Part shown: positions 21,292 through 32,060 of the stretch, one piece after another
Position numbering within the stretch: position 1 is the stretch's first letter
Layout of the letters: each line of letters starts with the position of its first letter
Source of the DNA: Gyrodactylus bullatarudis
Lineage: Eukaryota; Platyhelminthes; Monogenea; Gyrodactylidea; Gyrodactylidae
DNA length: 64,000 bases
NCBI GenBank assembly: GCA_012064415.1
Contig: SSNU01000224.1
Location: 1-64,000, forward strand
Direction: 5' to 3'
The notes under the pieces: model-generated
Seen by the model: only the letters and a program-made list of their open reading frames with translations
Told to the model about the DNA's origin: nothing
Databases searched by the model: none
Program-made: the position numbers and the translations under genes

Positions 21292-21477
21292 AGGTTAAAA
21301 GAAAAATATACTTTTACAAATTTTTTAAAAAACATCAATTTTTAAAGATTTTGAAACAAGAAGAATAGATGATATTTTTAGTTTCAATGAATAAATAATA
21401 GATGTGAGAGAGGTATTGGTTGATCTCTGATTTGGTCTGAGCAATGGAGTAATTCATGAAGAAAGGCGATGCCAGGT

Positions 21478-21532
21478 TGTTTGAAAGAATAGCGCTTTAT
21501 TTCGTGGCATACTCATCAGCTTTTACATGCCA
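21478..21532 (-). ncRNA. hammerhead ribozyme, canonical core (arm copy)
   Basis: Inverted twin of 23835-23889 with identical core and complementarity. Confidence 0.8.
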
Positions 21533-22127
21533 GATTTATATACATAAAAATACAAAAATGATAAGGTTTAATCTGATTGGCCCTTCTTCTTTTCCACCTC
21601 CTCAGAGGTGGGTGCGTGTGTGCAACTGTATTACTTTCCATGTAATACTATGGGTTTGAGGTTTTTTGTGTGTAGAACATATATTATTGTTGTGGGGCGA
21701 GGGACGGTGAGTGGGGTGTATTTGTACATTGTGTGAGGGTATTTTGTAGGTAAGTCTATGATATATAATTACAGTTGTTTTAGTTCATTGTTCGTGTATT
21801 GGAACTAAATGATAAAGTTTTGTTTTTGTATTGTCAAAGTTAGTTCTGAGAAAAGTACCTCGTTATCTTCTTCTGTTCTTGGTTACCTTCTGTTAAGTCC
21901 CTTTTTCTCGGTCTAAGTTTTATCGTGGGTTGGGAATTAACTGTTTTCTCTCTGTTTTCTCCGTTCGTGTTTGTGGCCTTTAGAGTTGCTCTAGGTAGGG
22001 TGAGAGGTTTGACGGCTGTTTTTTGGACACAGAGGTTAGGTCTTTCTTTTTCAATGAATAAAGCTTCTGCTGTCTTGAGAGCTGTGAGATTTTCCCCTGG
22101 TTGTCTATATAGGATTTCAAAGTTTAA

Positions 22128-23528
22128 GAAACCTTCGACTTCATAGAAAAGATAAAAGACCTCAACTGTGAAGACACGATAATGTTCTCATTAGATGTTG
22201 AATCCCTATTTACCAACATCCCACTTGAAGAAACAATAGAACACATAGTCTGGAAAGTCAGAGAATCTAACTGCAATTTTCCACTAAGAAGTGCTACTCT
22301 CAGAAGACTGATAAATCTTTGTTGCAAGAACGTAGTTTTCTCGTTCAACAACAGACTGTACATCCAGAAAGATGGAGTAGCAATGGGATCCCCACTAGGC
22401 CCGCTTCTAGCTGAAGCTTTTATGGAAAAACTAGAGTCTGGAAAACTCAGAGAAACCATTGAAAAAACAAAACACTATTACAGATACGTCGATGACACCA
22501 TCTTGATAGTAAACAAGAACGAAAACTTAGATAACTTTTTGGAAACCTTCAACAAAACACATAAAAACTTAAAATTCACCATGGAGAAAGAGAACAACGG
22601 AGAACTACCCTTCTTGGACGTCCAACTTTCTAGATCAACAGCTGGAGAAATAAAAAGAAGAATATACAGAAAACCCTCTTTCACTGGAAAAATACTTCAT
22701 TACAACTCTTTTTGCCCAAGAGAATATAAGAGAGGTCTGATTATATCACTGTTCACACGTGTCAAACGGATTGTCTCCGAAGAATTCTGGGAAGAAGAGA
22801 AAGAAAAATTAATTGATATTTTTACCAAAAATGAATATCCAATCAACTTTATTAACAGCATATTGGCAACCTTAGAAGAGAGGAGCACCCAAATACAACA
22901 AGAAGAAGAAAAACAAGAAATAAGACTATATATACCATTTAAAGGAGACCAAATCACCTCATCCTACAAGAAAAGACTGAAGGAAAGGTTTGACAAAACT
23001 TTTCCAGATAAATCATTGAAAATTTTCTTCAAAACAGCTAAAATGTTCTCCAACCAAACGAAAGATAAAATAGACCCATTGAAACTGACACATGTGGTCT
23101 ATAAGTTTAGATGTTTCTGCAACTCGGAATACATAGGCTACACCTATAGACGTCTGGAAGAAAGAGTAAATGAACATCTTTACACTGGGACCACTTCTAT
23201 TAGAGAACACCTGAGAGCATGTCCAGAAAAAGTTTCCCCATTAAACTTTGAAATCCTATATAGACAACCAGGGAAAAATCTCACAGCTCTCAAGACAGCA
23301 GAAGCTTTATTCATTGAAAAAGAAAGACCTAACCTCTGTGTCCAAAAAACAGCCGTCAAACCTCTCACCCTACCTAGAGCAACTCTAAAGGCCACAAACA
23401 CGAACGGAGAAAACAGAGAGAAAACAGTTAATTCCCAACCCACGATAAAACTTAGACCGAGAAAAAGGGACTTAACAGAAGGTAACCAAGAACAGAAGAA
23501 GATAACGAGGTACTTTTCTCAGAACTAA
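22128..23528 (+). CDS. PLE reverse transcriptase / GIY-YIG nuclease (type 2), 5'-truncated
   Basis: The best PLE frame in the window. From the first Met (22182) it has 448 residues without a stop; the frame is open back to 22128. RT motif A is F-S-L-D-V-E-S-L-F (residues 2-10), motif B G-V-A-M-G-S-P-L-G-P (65-74), motif C Y-V-D-D (102-105), then L-P-F-L-D-V. The GIY-YIG domain spans about 303-390: V-V-Y-K-F-R-C-F-C, E-Y-I-G-Y-T, an Arg-rich helix, and E-A-L-F-I-E with the expected Glu. The tail is basic and ends I-T-R-Y-F-S-Q-N. Known PLE chemistry: target-primed reverse transcription with GIY-YIG nicking. The N-terminal and finger regions are missing because the inverted arm cuts in at 22127, so it is probably not autonomous although all visible catalytic residues are intact. 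The internal Met is not a proven start. Confidence 0.92.
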   Translation, partial: ETFDFIEKIKDLNCEDTIMFSLDVESLFTNIPLEETIEHIVWKVRESNCNFPLRSATLRRLINLCCKNVVFSFNNRLYIQKDGVAMGSPLGPLLAEAFMEKLESGKLRETIEKTKHYYRYVDDTILIVNKNENLDNFLETFNKTHKNLKFTMEKENNGELPFLDVQLSRSTAGEIKRRIYRKPSFTGKILHYNSFCPREYKRGLIISLFTRVKRIVSEEFWEEEKEKLIDIFTKNEYPINFINSILATLEERSTQIQQEEEKQEIRLYIPFKGDQITSSYKKRLKERFDKTFPDKSLKIFFKTAKMFSNQTKDKIDPLKLTHVVYKFRCFCNSEYIGYTYRRLEERVNEHLYTGTTSIREHLRACPEKVSPLNFEILYRQPGKNLTALKTAEALFIEKERPNLCVQKTAVKPLTLPRATLKATNTNGENREKTVNSQPTIKLRPRKRDLTEGNQEQKKITRYFSQN

Positions 23529-23834
23529 CTTTGACAATACAAAAACAAAACTTTATCATTTAGTTCTAATACACGAACAATGAACTAAAACAACTGTAAT
23601 TATATATCATAGACTTACCTACAAAATACCCTCACACAATGTACAAATACACCCCACTCACCGTCCCTCGCCCCACAACAATAATATATGTTCTACACAC
23701 AAAAAACCTCAAACCCATAGTATTACATGGAAAGTAATACAGTTGCACACACGCACCCACCTCTGAGGAGGTGGAAAAGAAGAAGGGCCAATCAGATTAA
23801 ACCTTATCATTTTTGTATTTTTATGTATATAAAT

Positions 23835-23889
23835 CTGGCATGTAAAAGCTGATGAGTATGCCACGAAATAAAGCGCTATTCTTTCAAAC
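23835..23889 (+). ncRNA. hammerhead ribozyme, canonical core (type 2 PLE)
   Basis: Order: TGGCAT, GTAAAAG, CTGATGA, GTATGCCAC, GAAA, TAAAGCGCTA, TT, CTTTC. Stem I is AAAG/CTTT, the core CUGAUGA and GAAA are intact, and H17 is U. Stem II is two pairs (GU/AC). TGGCAT upstream is fully complementary to ATGCCA of loop II. Located in the 3' tail about 310 bases after the ORF stop. Confidence 0.8.
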
Positions 23890-23953
23890 AACCTGGCATC
23901 GCCTTTCTTCATGAATAATTAATAATTGTGCAGCACCTATACTTACAAAGGTT

Positions 23954-24227
23954 ACTAGAAATATTTCGTTCTAGGTGGTCATGTAATATACCCAACAGGA
24001 ACGTCTTATTTGGTAATGATACAGCTTACTAATGGATCCCACCGAGACTGGAACGAGAAACTCACAAAGCATTTAGAAATAATTTAAGTATACAGATATG
24101 GTAGACATATACGCGCGTTCCATCCATACGTAAGCTTTAACATTCAGCCACATGGGCTAATCCATTACCAAATAAGACGTTCCTGTTGGATATATTAGAT
24201 AAGCACCTAGAACGAAATTTTTCTAGT
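23954..24227. mobile_element. short TIR element, copy 2
   Basis: About 274 bp, ends ACTAGAAATATTTCGTTCTA and its reverse complement, internal ACGTCTTATTTGGTAATG on both sides. It is a shortened relative of 60444-61284. Flanks read GTT and AAT, so the duplication is TA or longer depending on where the end is set. Outside sequence GTGCAGCACCTATACTTACA is shared by other copies, so the true end may lie about 28 bases further out. Confidence 0.75.
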
Positions 24228-24282
24228 AATAATAATAATACTTTTTATTTCTATATATCTAAAATTCTCTAGGTCCATCAAT

Positions 24283-24660
24283 CTAGGGCTTAAGGCTTTC
24301 AAAGCTTTTGTCTTTAATCTTTTCAAACTCAATAAAACCATACTTTTCTAACAAAAAATTATTCATCGTAGAAATTCTCCCAAGGTAAAAGGGAGAATGA
24401 GTGAGAAATGTGATTATAAAAATACTCGCATCTGATTGGTAGTTGAGTATCTTGAATTCTATTGGTCGTTCAAATATAACTATAATATAATACTGGTATG
24501 AAAATAATTTAACTAGCGTTTCATCATCTGTGTAAATGACTGTATTATATAAACTAAAGCTTTTTATGTTACAGCCTGGAGTATTATTAACAAAAAGTAA
24601 TATTTTTCTCTCATCCATGTTCCATTCAAACAAGCTTGCGATAAACGATTCCCATGTCAT
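24283..24660 (-). CDS. hypothetical 125-residue protein
   Basis: An ATG-initiated frame of 125 residues, M-T-W-E-S-F-I-A-S-L, rich in aromatic residues (F, Y, W) and Asp/Glu, with no signal peptide and no membrane segment obvious apart from a hydrophobic Y-Y-I-I-V-I-F. It matches none of the transposon proteins in the window. It lies between a MITE and a dispersed repeat, so it may be part of a larger unrecognised element. Function unknown; might be chance in this AT-rich sequence. Confidence 0.3.
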   Translation of the reverse strand: MTWESFIASLFEWNMDERKILLFVNNTPGCNIKSFSLYNTVIYTDDETLVKLFSYQYYIIVIFERPIEFKILNYQSDASIFIITFLTHSPFYLGRISTMNNFLLEKYGFIEFEKIKDKSFESLKP

Positions 24661-24683
24661 CCATCCATGACGCGTAGCTCAAG

Positions 24684-24765
24684 ATTTGTGCAGCATTAGT
24701 GTCAAAACCCCTTGGCTTTTTGACACTATGTATAATTTCCAAAGGTCTTATGTCGCCATAACAAT
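24684..24765. repeat. dispersed repeat with small hairpin, copy 1
   Basis: TTTGTGCAGCATTAGTGTCA and CCTTGGCTTTTTGACACTAT recur at 38831-38905 (copy 2). GTGTCAAAA and TTTTTGACAC form a hairpin. Confidence 0.7.
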
Positions 24766-25412
24766 TGGTATAGAAAAATAATGTGACTATACAGTTAGAC
24801 CTGTGACTTATGAACCAAAAATTACCATCTTACCTCTCGCTCGTTGAAATCTACTTTTCGAATTTATTCAACAATCATCATCATATTAACGAGTATTCTG
24901 AGCAAAAATAACATTTTCATTCTATCGACATCCATCCGAAAGATTTTTTTTCGCCGAAGAATTCTCTATGCTAGATTGATCGTATATAGATTCGGATCGA
25001 AAGATATTCAAACTTATATTATTTTACTGAAATTGGTTTTAATCGAAAAATAGCTTTTTCCTAACTTTGGTGACGGAATAAGGAGTCTTTTTCCACCTCC
25101 GAAACAATGAAATAAAAAGCCTATTGACCATCTACTGATGTACTCACTCATTACACTGCTGTATTGCCAACATCCAACTGTTACACACCCTTTCGCAAAT
25201 CTTATTCTCAAAACATTTATCTCTACTCTTCAAGGAATAGTTTGAGTCATGACTTTGAATACAGAAACCCTACTCGTAAGTATGATGATGATTTCGAAAA
25301 CTCAATTTCAAAGAGCGAGAGGGAAGAGGGTAATTATTGGTTCATAAGTCACAGGTCCAACTGTATAGTCACTTTATTTTTCTTAACCAATTGTTATGGC
25401 GACAAAATTTCG
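24748..25412. repeat. foldback element
   Basis: Arms 24748-24850 and about 25305-25412 are inverted copies: GTCGCCATAACAATTGGT, GACTATACAGTT, TGACTTATGAACCAA and CTCTCGCTC with their complements. The 450-bp middle has no ORF resembling a transposase. Confidence 0.8.
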
Positions 25413-26734
25413 TATTGTTGAGATCGAAACATTATAGATTCTTGAAAGTTCTCCGTTTTAATGCGTTTCACTTAGTCGCAAAAGTTTTTCCTTTTGGGAT
25501 TGAGATAGAAAAGTATGCATGCTTGATTTTTGAGTTGGGAATAAAGTTTTAATGATACGTACGCTCATATTTTCAGACGCAGATACAGTGTTATATACAC
25601 AGATTTATTTTTTGGTGTATAGGGTGGCGAACAGTTCGAACTCTTAGAAAAGTTCATCTAACACCATCTTTATAGACTTTTTCGTGAAAGGGAATTGACT
25701 ACTGGAATGCTACTCACACATTTAAAATTTCTATCCTCTGGTAAGGAGGGTTAGGTATTCTTTCTATCTTGTTTTTGCTGTGTGAAATTTTTGTTTATAT
25801 CTTATCATCAACAATTTTCTAGTTTATTGTTTTTCTTAGCCAATTTATATTTGCATTGAATGTTTCACCTTCCACAATTTTTCAAAAATATTCGGGCATA
25901 ACATGGGATATGCAATTGCCTATAGAATGGTGCAATTCTTTTTTCTGTACAGCCTAAGTTAACAGAGTTATTGTATCTGAATTATTACTAAAAACACAGT
26001 AATGTTTTTTAGTTCATTTGAAAGAGCAAAAAATTCTTTAACTCCTGAGTTATAATTGAGTATCTAATTTCAAAACAAACGCTTCATGAAAAACTATGAA
26101 ATATTGGGAATAGAAAAAATCTTCTCAATTCTGATTGGTCCTTGGATACTGAACATTCATTGGCTACTGATCTGGAGCAGGGAGGTATAAAAGTAAATCT
26201 CCATGAAATATTCAATTTATCTCAAGTCATCATTTGTGAAATTGACTGTAGTAGCTGTGCAAAATTGGTTTATAGAGCAAAAGTACTGAATAAATCTAGG
26301 ACACTGAAGAAAGTTGATAAAGTATCTAAATTTTCTAAAATGCTCACTATAAATTTTCTCTGAACGATAGGTTAAAATTGAGTGCTCCAAACATTCCAAA
26401 TAGGAATATTTTATGATTAACACAACATATTAAAAAAATTTGAATACTCGTCAGAATCACACACATGGTTATCTTCCAAAAGAAGATTAAAAACAACACC
26501 ATGAATTCTCAAATCGAACACAAAAAAACTTATTCATAAAAAATATAAAAATCTCTCGAGTAAAAAGGGTAGTTGCCAGTTTATTTATTTATAGGAATAT
26601 ATTTTATATATACTTATTTATTGTTATATCATTTCTTAGCATGCTCATGGAAACCTATTCATCCCATGCCTTGCCCAAGAGAATTTAGGAAATTACGGGC
26701 TTATATCAGAGAACATTTATACAATATTTTTGCA
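25413..26734. other. no gene seen
   Basis: AT-rich. 26130-26200 contains GATTGGTCC and GAGGTATAAAAG, a CCAAT/TATA-like arrangement as in PLE tails. A 73-codon frame at 26142-26363 follows but resembles nothing I know. Confidence 0.4.
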
Positions 26735-26890
26735 GGAATCTGACATGTAAAAACTGATATGTATGCCACTAAATAAAAGCGCTATAATCTTATAAATAAC
26801 TACCCTTTGTAAAATCATGGAGTTAACTGTAACTAAACTAAAAACAGAGATCAAAGAGTTTCTCACTCAAAAAAAGTATATTGCTAATTA
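26735..26890 (+). pseudogene. PLE 5' end: hammerhead remnant and ORF start (type 2-like)
   Basis: 26735-26800 is a decayed type 2 hammerhead (GACAT, AAAACTGATATGTATGCCAC, TAAA), with core positions G8 and G12 changed. At 26817 an ATG opens M-E-L-T-V-T-K-L-K-T-E-I-K-E-F-L-T-Q, ending at TAA about 24 codons later. A decayed version of the same hammerhead-plus-start is at 46440-46620. Element A begins at 26918, just after. Confidence 0.6.
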
Positions 26891-26917
26891 AACAGGTCGT
26901 GATTTGAAATTTTTTTG

Positions 26918-29900
26918 CAGCTCTTTATTTCTAGTGATTAAATTCTGATATAAAATTCAACGCTGATCACGAATCTGGTATTTAAAAAAAAATTGGCTGT
27001 CTGTGAGCTGAGATAATGCGCAAAAACCGAATTTTCGAAATTTCAAAAAACATCTCTTAAACTTTTGCAATTTAATCAAATATTAAAAACATGAGAGTAA
27101 TAAATTTTGTACCATCTGAAAGAAGAATAAATTTCGGGCGTAATGGCTGTATTTCTATTCATCCTAAATGGTTTTTAGACTGTTTAAAAGAGCTGTAGAA
27201 AAAAATAATTTGCAAAATTTTTCAGAAAATTGGTGAAAATTTCTGGACAAAAATTCGGTTTTCTCAAAAACGAAAATAAAAATTCCAAATTTTATCCGAG
27301 TTTATAATAGAAAATTTATTTCTCTAGCATTGTTACTTGAGACATTTTTTCGAATTTTGTTTATTTATGGTAGATTTTTGTTAGTTTATAGTATCAGGTT
27401 TTCTCAAATTTTATGAATTCTCTCTCCTGATTGGATCATTCAGTGAATCTTGTTTCAGCCAATGAGAAGGCAGAATTTTTATTTATCATCATCTGCATTA
27501 AAGTTTATGAATCTTAACTGGCTTGATAGTAATTTTTACTTTAAAATTCATTGAATTAAATAATCCAATTATGGAATTAGATAAACGTTAGATTATCCTA
27601 CATTTTAAAATAAATAATAAGATGAATGCTTAATTAGATTTTGATTTTATTCAAAGTATAATTCATATATTTTAGTTTGATGAATTTAAAAAAATTAAAA
27701 CGAATAAGTTTCAATATTCATATCACAAAACAAATTTAAATTTTACACATATGATTTACATAAATTCAAAGGTTTTTTTGTTATTATATTTTTGGTTGAT
27801 TTCATACTGTTTTTTAGAGGTTAAGGAGGAGATTTATTTCAAAAACCAGCAGTAATCTGATAAGCAGTGCTCTACATTTACACTGCTATATCTCTCTTCT
27901 ATAAATTTCATTAACTAGTGCATTTTTTCACCCTGTTCATCTGAGATTGTTCCTAAAGGTATCTCATGAAAAAAATCATAATGATACTTTAAAAAATGCA
28001 ATTTCAAATTCATTAAACAGCCCAATTCAGAGAAAGAATCTAATAGCTCTTCTACAAAATTTTGTGCTTCAGGGTGTCTGTCATTACCAAAAAGGTTTAG
28101 ACACAAATTCACAAAAGCATTGTAAGCTCTTAATTTTGTTTCATTTAGATACAAAGGAAGTATATTTTCTTCCATTATTTTCCTGATTTTAGGACCAGTG
28201 AAAATTACTTCGTCAATTTTAGCTCCGGAAAGATAACTAAAACGCTCGTAAAGAAAATTCATGCTGTCAGAATTTATATTTACCAAAGCTTTAATGAACT
28301 GTTTAAAAACTCCCAATTTAATATGTAGAGGTGGGAGGATAATTTTATTATCCTCGACAAGAGGCTCTGCGATTCTATTATGATCTGTAACATTTCCTCG
28401 TAATTCAGGCAAAATCTCTGGATCATAATGATTTGTTCTTGAGTTCCAAAGACACAAGAAACATGGATAAGAGGTATAGCCTCTTGGAATACCAGTTATA
28501 AACCCAATCACGAGAAAATAAGCTATAATCATGAAATTATATTCATAATAGTTTATTTTTTCTAAAATTAACTCTATTGTTTCTCTTGATTCCTTCAGAC
28601 ATCTGGAATATGCAATAGGAATACCTGGGAGGATATTCATATTGTCTAATAAAACTACCTTTAAACTAGTCTTTGAAGAGTCAATAAAAAGTCTCAAATT
28701 ATTAGGTTCGAAATTAAAATTCAACTTTAAGAACAACCCTGGTATATTATTACAATAAGAGAGCCTGTTTTCATAGTTAAAAACTAAACTCTTCATCCCT
28801 ATTCTTATATTGAGAAAAAAATACACCTCCTTCATTAACTCTCTTACTCATTAGCTTCTGTCCCAGGATAATCGATTGCTTTTTAGAAAGTTTCAAGGCC
28901 CTCTTAAGGTCGTCTAAATCATTTTGATCCATACGAAATGTTACTGCACCATTGATATCGTCATGGTCGTCTTCTGGATCACTAGCTTCTTCTAAATTAG
29001 GGACAGGGTTTTGTATTCTTGGTAAATCTCTGCACGTTCTCAGATTAGTGTAGCTCTGTAAAAAAATTGAAATTAGATGTGTTTTCAAATTAACAAATAA
29101 AACTGTAGACATACGTGCTGGGCTTTTGCGAGGTAAAACAACTGTTTTGCAGAAATAACAATCCACTTCATGATTAAAAGGCTGAGACCAAACTTTGATT
29201 GAATTTTTTTTCGTAGTTCTCTCAGGATAATTCACTTTAGAGTTGCAAGATTGGCAAATTGAAGATGGGGAGAAATCTCTTCTAGGATTTATTGCATGTC
29301 CAAAATAGTTTTGAATTTTCAATGAAAGTTCATTTGTTATAAAATGCATTTTTTTGTTTCCGAAGTAATAGCCACAAATATAACAGAATTTTTCTTTGTC
29401 GTAAAAACATTGAATATTTCGGTTCATGATGAGAAGTTTGAGGAGAATAAAATTTTACCACTTAAATAAATACAGAAATAAAAAAGGAGAGATTTGATTC
29501 GTTCATAAAAGAACCTAAATGCTAACCAATGGGAGATTAAGATTTTACAAACATTAATCTCAATGAAAAACTTCAATATAATAGTAACACATTGAAATTT
29601 AATTTTGTTATTTTAATTCAATTTGTGTCGTTTCAAGGTTGGAATAAAATCTAATTAAGCATTCATCTTATTATTTATTTTAAAATGTAGGATAATCTAA
29701 CGTTTATCTAATTCCATAATTGGATTATTTAATTCAATGAATTTTAAAGTAAAAATTACTATCAAGCCAGTTAAGATTCGTAAACTTTAATGCAGATGAT
29801 GATAAATAAAAATTCTGCCTTCTCATTGGCTGAAACAAGATTCACTGAATGAACCAATCAGGAGAGAGAATTCATAAAATTTGAGAAAACCTGATACTAT

Positions 29901-30063
29901 AAACTAACAAAAATCTACCATAAATAAACAAAATTCGAAAAAATGTCTCAAGTAACAATGCTAGAGAAATCTCAGCTCACAGACAGCCAAATTTTCAAAT
30001 ACCAGATTCGTGATCAGCGTTGAATTTTACATCAGATTTTAATCACTAGAAATAAAGAGCCTG
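26918..30063. mobile_element. long-inverted-repeat DNA transposon A
   Basis: About 3.1 kb. Outer arm sequences CTCTTTATTTCTAGTGATTA (26921) and its complement (ending 30060) mark the ends. Left arm 26918-27645 and right arm 29643-30063 pair, except that the left arm has about 310 extra bases (27009-27318) absent from the right. The minus-strand gene 27826-29427 fills the centre. Termini are CAG-like rather than CACTG, no clear target duplication is seen, and the exact ends are uncertain. Confidence 0.75.
27826..29427 (-). pseudogene. putative transposase of the orphan arthropod family
   Basis: Two overlapping frames, 28777-29427 (216 aa) and 27915-28835 (306 aa), form one gene broken by a frameshift near 28780 and stops after 27915. 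The first half starts with a Cys motif, F-C-Y-I-C-G with a later I-C-Q-S-C, then C-Y-F-C. The second half has L-F-I-D-S-S-K-T-S-L-K (D52), a hydrophobic strand where Y106 stands in place of an Asp kept in the 58 kb copy, P-C-F-L-C-L-W (125-128), L-P-P-L-H-I-K-L-G (168-175) and S-D-E-Q-G-E (298-303). After a stop the homologous tail continues with E-E-R-Y and D-Y-C-W. From memory this is a widespread uncharacterised arthropod family; not checked. A 59-base GTATGT...TTTACAG segment (29056-29114) looks like an intron, but removing it shifts the frame. Function inferred from context and the D/D/E-like layout. Confidence 0.75.
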
Positions 30064-30149
30064 ACCCCACCTCCACCCGTGTTATTAATTGATTATGCAA
30101 ACCAGTTTTATTTTTAGCATTTTTTGATAGAATTTCGAGAGTGGAAGCT

Positions 30150-30760
30150 GTGCAATACCTTTTTTTGTAATATGAGAAAAGATAAATTAAAAGGGGATAG
30201 ATCCTCACCCTGATTCAATCTAAACTAACCAACTAAATAACCAACTGGTGACATTACCTCCTTTCAATGATAATGAATGAAACTAGAACTCTGAAGAATT
30301 AGATAAAGTATCTTGATTTCCCTAAGTTATTTTTCTATTGTGACTGAAAAAATACTTGAAGAATCGTTACTGATAATTATATATATATTATTTCAAAGAA
30401 CGGATTAAGATTTGCAAAGATTTTTTCTAAACTATTTTGATTATTAATGTTTTTATATATATCTTCATTATTTATTTTTCTAAACCCTCACTTATAATTG
30501 TACATAACAACTATTTTTAATATGAAAATGATAATTGTAAAGCAGAACATATGAATTGTTCAATAAATTTTCATTTCATTTCAAATAAGAAATGAGAGTT
30601 ATTTATTTTTGATTCATACGAACGAACTGATCTCATCTTCCTCTATAAGCTGCTGGTTTTCATTGGTCCATGCAATAGACCATTAATATTCGACCCAAAT
30701 TAGCCCTATATATACGAGGATCTATCCCCTTTTAATTTATCTTTTCTCACTTTACAGGAC
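30150..30760. repeat. foldback element with 50-bp arms
   Basis: GAGAAAAGATAAATTAAAAG and GGGATAGATCCTC at 30173-30208 recur inverted at 30719-30755. The right end carries CCTATATATACGAGG and an upstream ATTGGTCC, a promoter-like set as in PLE tails. No ORF inside. Confidence 0.65.
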
Positions 30761-31199
30761 TTCTACTTTTATTCGATTCTAATCCCAGTTATAATAATTT
30801 TTATTAAGGAAATTTTGATATGATGAAACTTGCTCATCATTATATCTGTTTTTAAATCTTTGTTTTAAAGAAAGCTTTTGCGATGATTCTATTTTCATCT
30901 CATAGATTCAACCAAAATTATCAAAAATATTATTGATCAAACATATTCGTACGGGTAAATAAAAATGTGTGTGCATTTAAATGGGAATATACATAACACG
31001 ATATAAATGCAACAATAAAATTTGAAACAAAACTAACTTATAACAGCTTAAATATAACAATCATTGAAAAAATAGAATTTTGAGATTTAGATTTAGTAAA
31101 TTATGAATCCAGATTATAAACTAAAATAACATGTTTATACGAAAGAATTAGAGATTATAAAATTTTTCAAAACATTCCCCAGTGTTGTACCGGATTTAT

Positions 31200-31440
31200 T
31201 CTAACTTTGTACTAGAATAATACATCATGTATACTTTTAATCATATATATACATGAAAATGACATGGTGTATAAAACAAATACATTGTATGCTATACATT
31301 CTATGAAAGCCTTACATGAGTTAAATTCACTCAAGAGGGGGAAGGATAAAACTAAATTCTTATTAGTTAAATATTTACGTATACTTACATATACGTCCGA
31401 ATAACCAATGGCAATATTCATCATTGGTTATTTTATAAAA
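31200..31440. repeat. single diverged copy of the 4679-5711 arm
   Basis: Shares TTTGTACTAGAATAATACAT, GACATGGTGTATAAA and AGAGGGGGA with the arms at 4780-4950. A PLE on the minus strand (31600-32060) and a hammerhead remnant lie to its right. Confidence 0.7.
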
Positions 31441-31447
31441 AGAATTT

Positions 31448-31500
31448 TATAAGAGAAATATATATTTCGCAGGTCTGATCAATCTCTAATCCTGTTGTGA
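31448..31500 (-). ncRNA. hammerhead ribozyme remnant
   Basis: Minus strand: GATTAGAGAT, TGATCAGACCTGC, GAAA, an A/T hairpin, CTCTTA. The first core base and G8 are changed. Position between PLE 3' tail and the terminal repeat agrees with other copies. Confidence 0.4.
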
Positions 31501-31599
31501 TTAGTTAAGGAAAATTAGTAAAATTGATTTACACAACCAAAACACTTTTTCATTCTTGATTTGTTTAAGTATAGAGAAGAAAAATTGAAAATCGATTGG

Positions 31600-32060
31600 C
31601 CCAAGGTAACTGGTTCTTTTGGATACATGGGTTCGGGTCTTCTCTCATTATGAAGAATTTTTCTTTATATTAAGTTCTGTTAGGATGTCGTTTGGGCATT
31701 TGTATAACATTTTGAAATTTTCTTCATTTTCCTCACAACCGCATCTATCCAAATGTTTTTTAATTGAAGAACTATTTTTGTTGAGATGCTCGTGGATTTT
31801 TATTGCAAGTCTTCTTTTGGTCATTCCAATGAATTTAGCACCACAGGTAGGTTCGAAGCAGTATATGAGGTTTGATTGTCTTTTTGGTTCTAGCCTGTCT
31901 TCAAGATGAAATTTGATCAAACTTGTGGTTTTGAATACCATTATAATTTTCATTCACGAGTGTGTCCAGCTTTCTTCTTAAGTTATTGCTATGTCCATAT
32001 CTTTTGTATATTTGATGTTAGGGTGAATTGAATTAATTTCTCTGTGAAATTCTGAAATAG
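31600..32060 (-). pseudogene. PLE linker, GIY-YIG and C-terminus
   Basis: The frame 31648-31953 reads S-L-I-K-F-H-L-E-D-R-L, L-I-Y-C-F-E-P-T-C-G, K-F-I-G-M-T and an H-E-H-L helix, the two conserved strands of a GIY-YIG nuclease. Broken linker codons continue to about 32060 and C-terminal codons to about 31600. The matching linker of another copy is at 53840-54240. RT is missing and the ORF is interrupted. Beyond 32060 the sequence to 32240 is unassigned. Confidence 0.75.

Larger units (their letters stand above)
21451..23916. repeat. 5'-truncated PLE with inverted 3'-end copy (type 2)
   Basis: Left arm 21451-22126 and right arm 23241-23916 are inverted copies of about 675 bp. Reading frames predicted in one arm are identical to those in the other, so the duplication is recent or homogenised. 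The left arm is the antisense of the PLE C-terminus, 3' tail and hammerhead, and abuts the truncated ORF at 22127/22128 without a spacer. Confidence 0.95.

Noticed and set aside
21456..23912. Identical 67-codon ORFs at 21456-21659 (plus) and 23709-23912 (minus)
   Set aside because: They lie in the ribozyme and tail of the inverted PLE arms, not in a gene.
24684..24730. Hairpin GTGTCAAAA...TTTTTGACAC as a transcription terminator
   Set aside because: Eukaryotic context, and the hairpin is part of a dispersed repeat.
26142..26363. 73-codon frame beginning M-D-T-E-H-S
   Set aside because: Overlaps CCAAT/TATA-like sequence typical of PLE tails; no motif.
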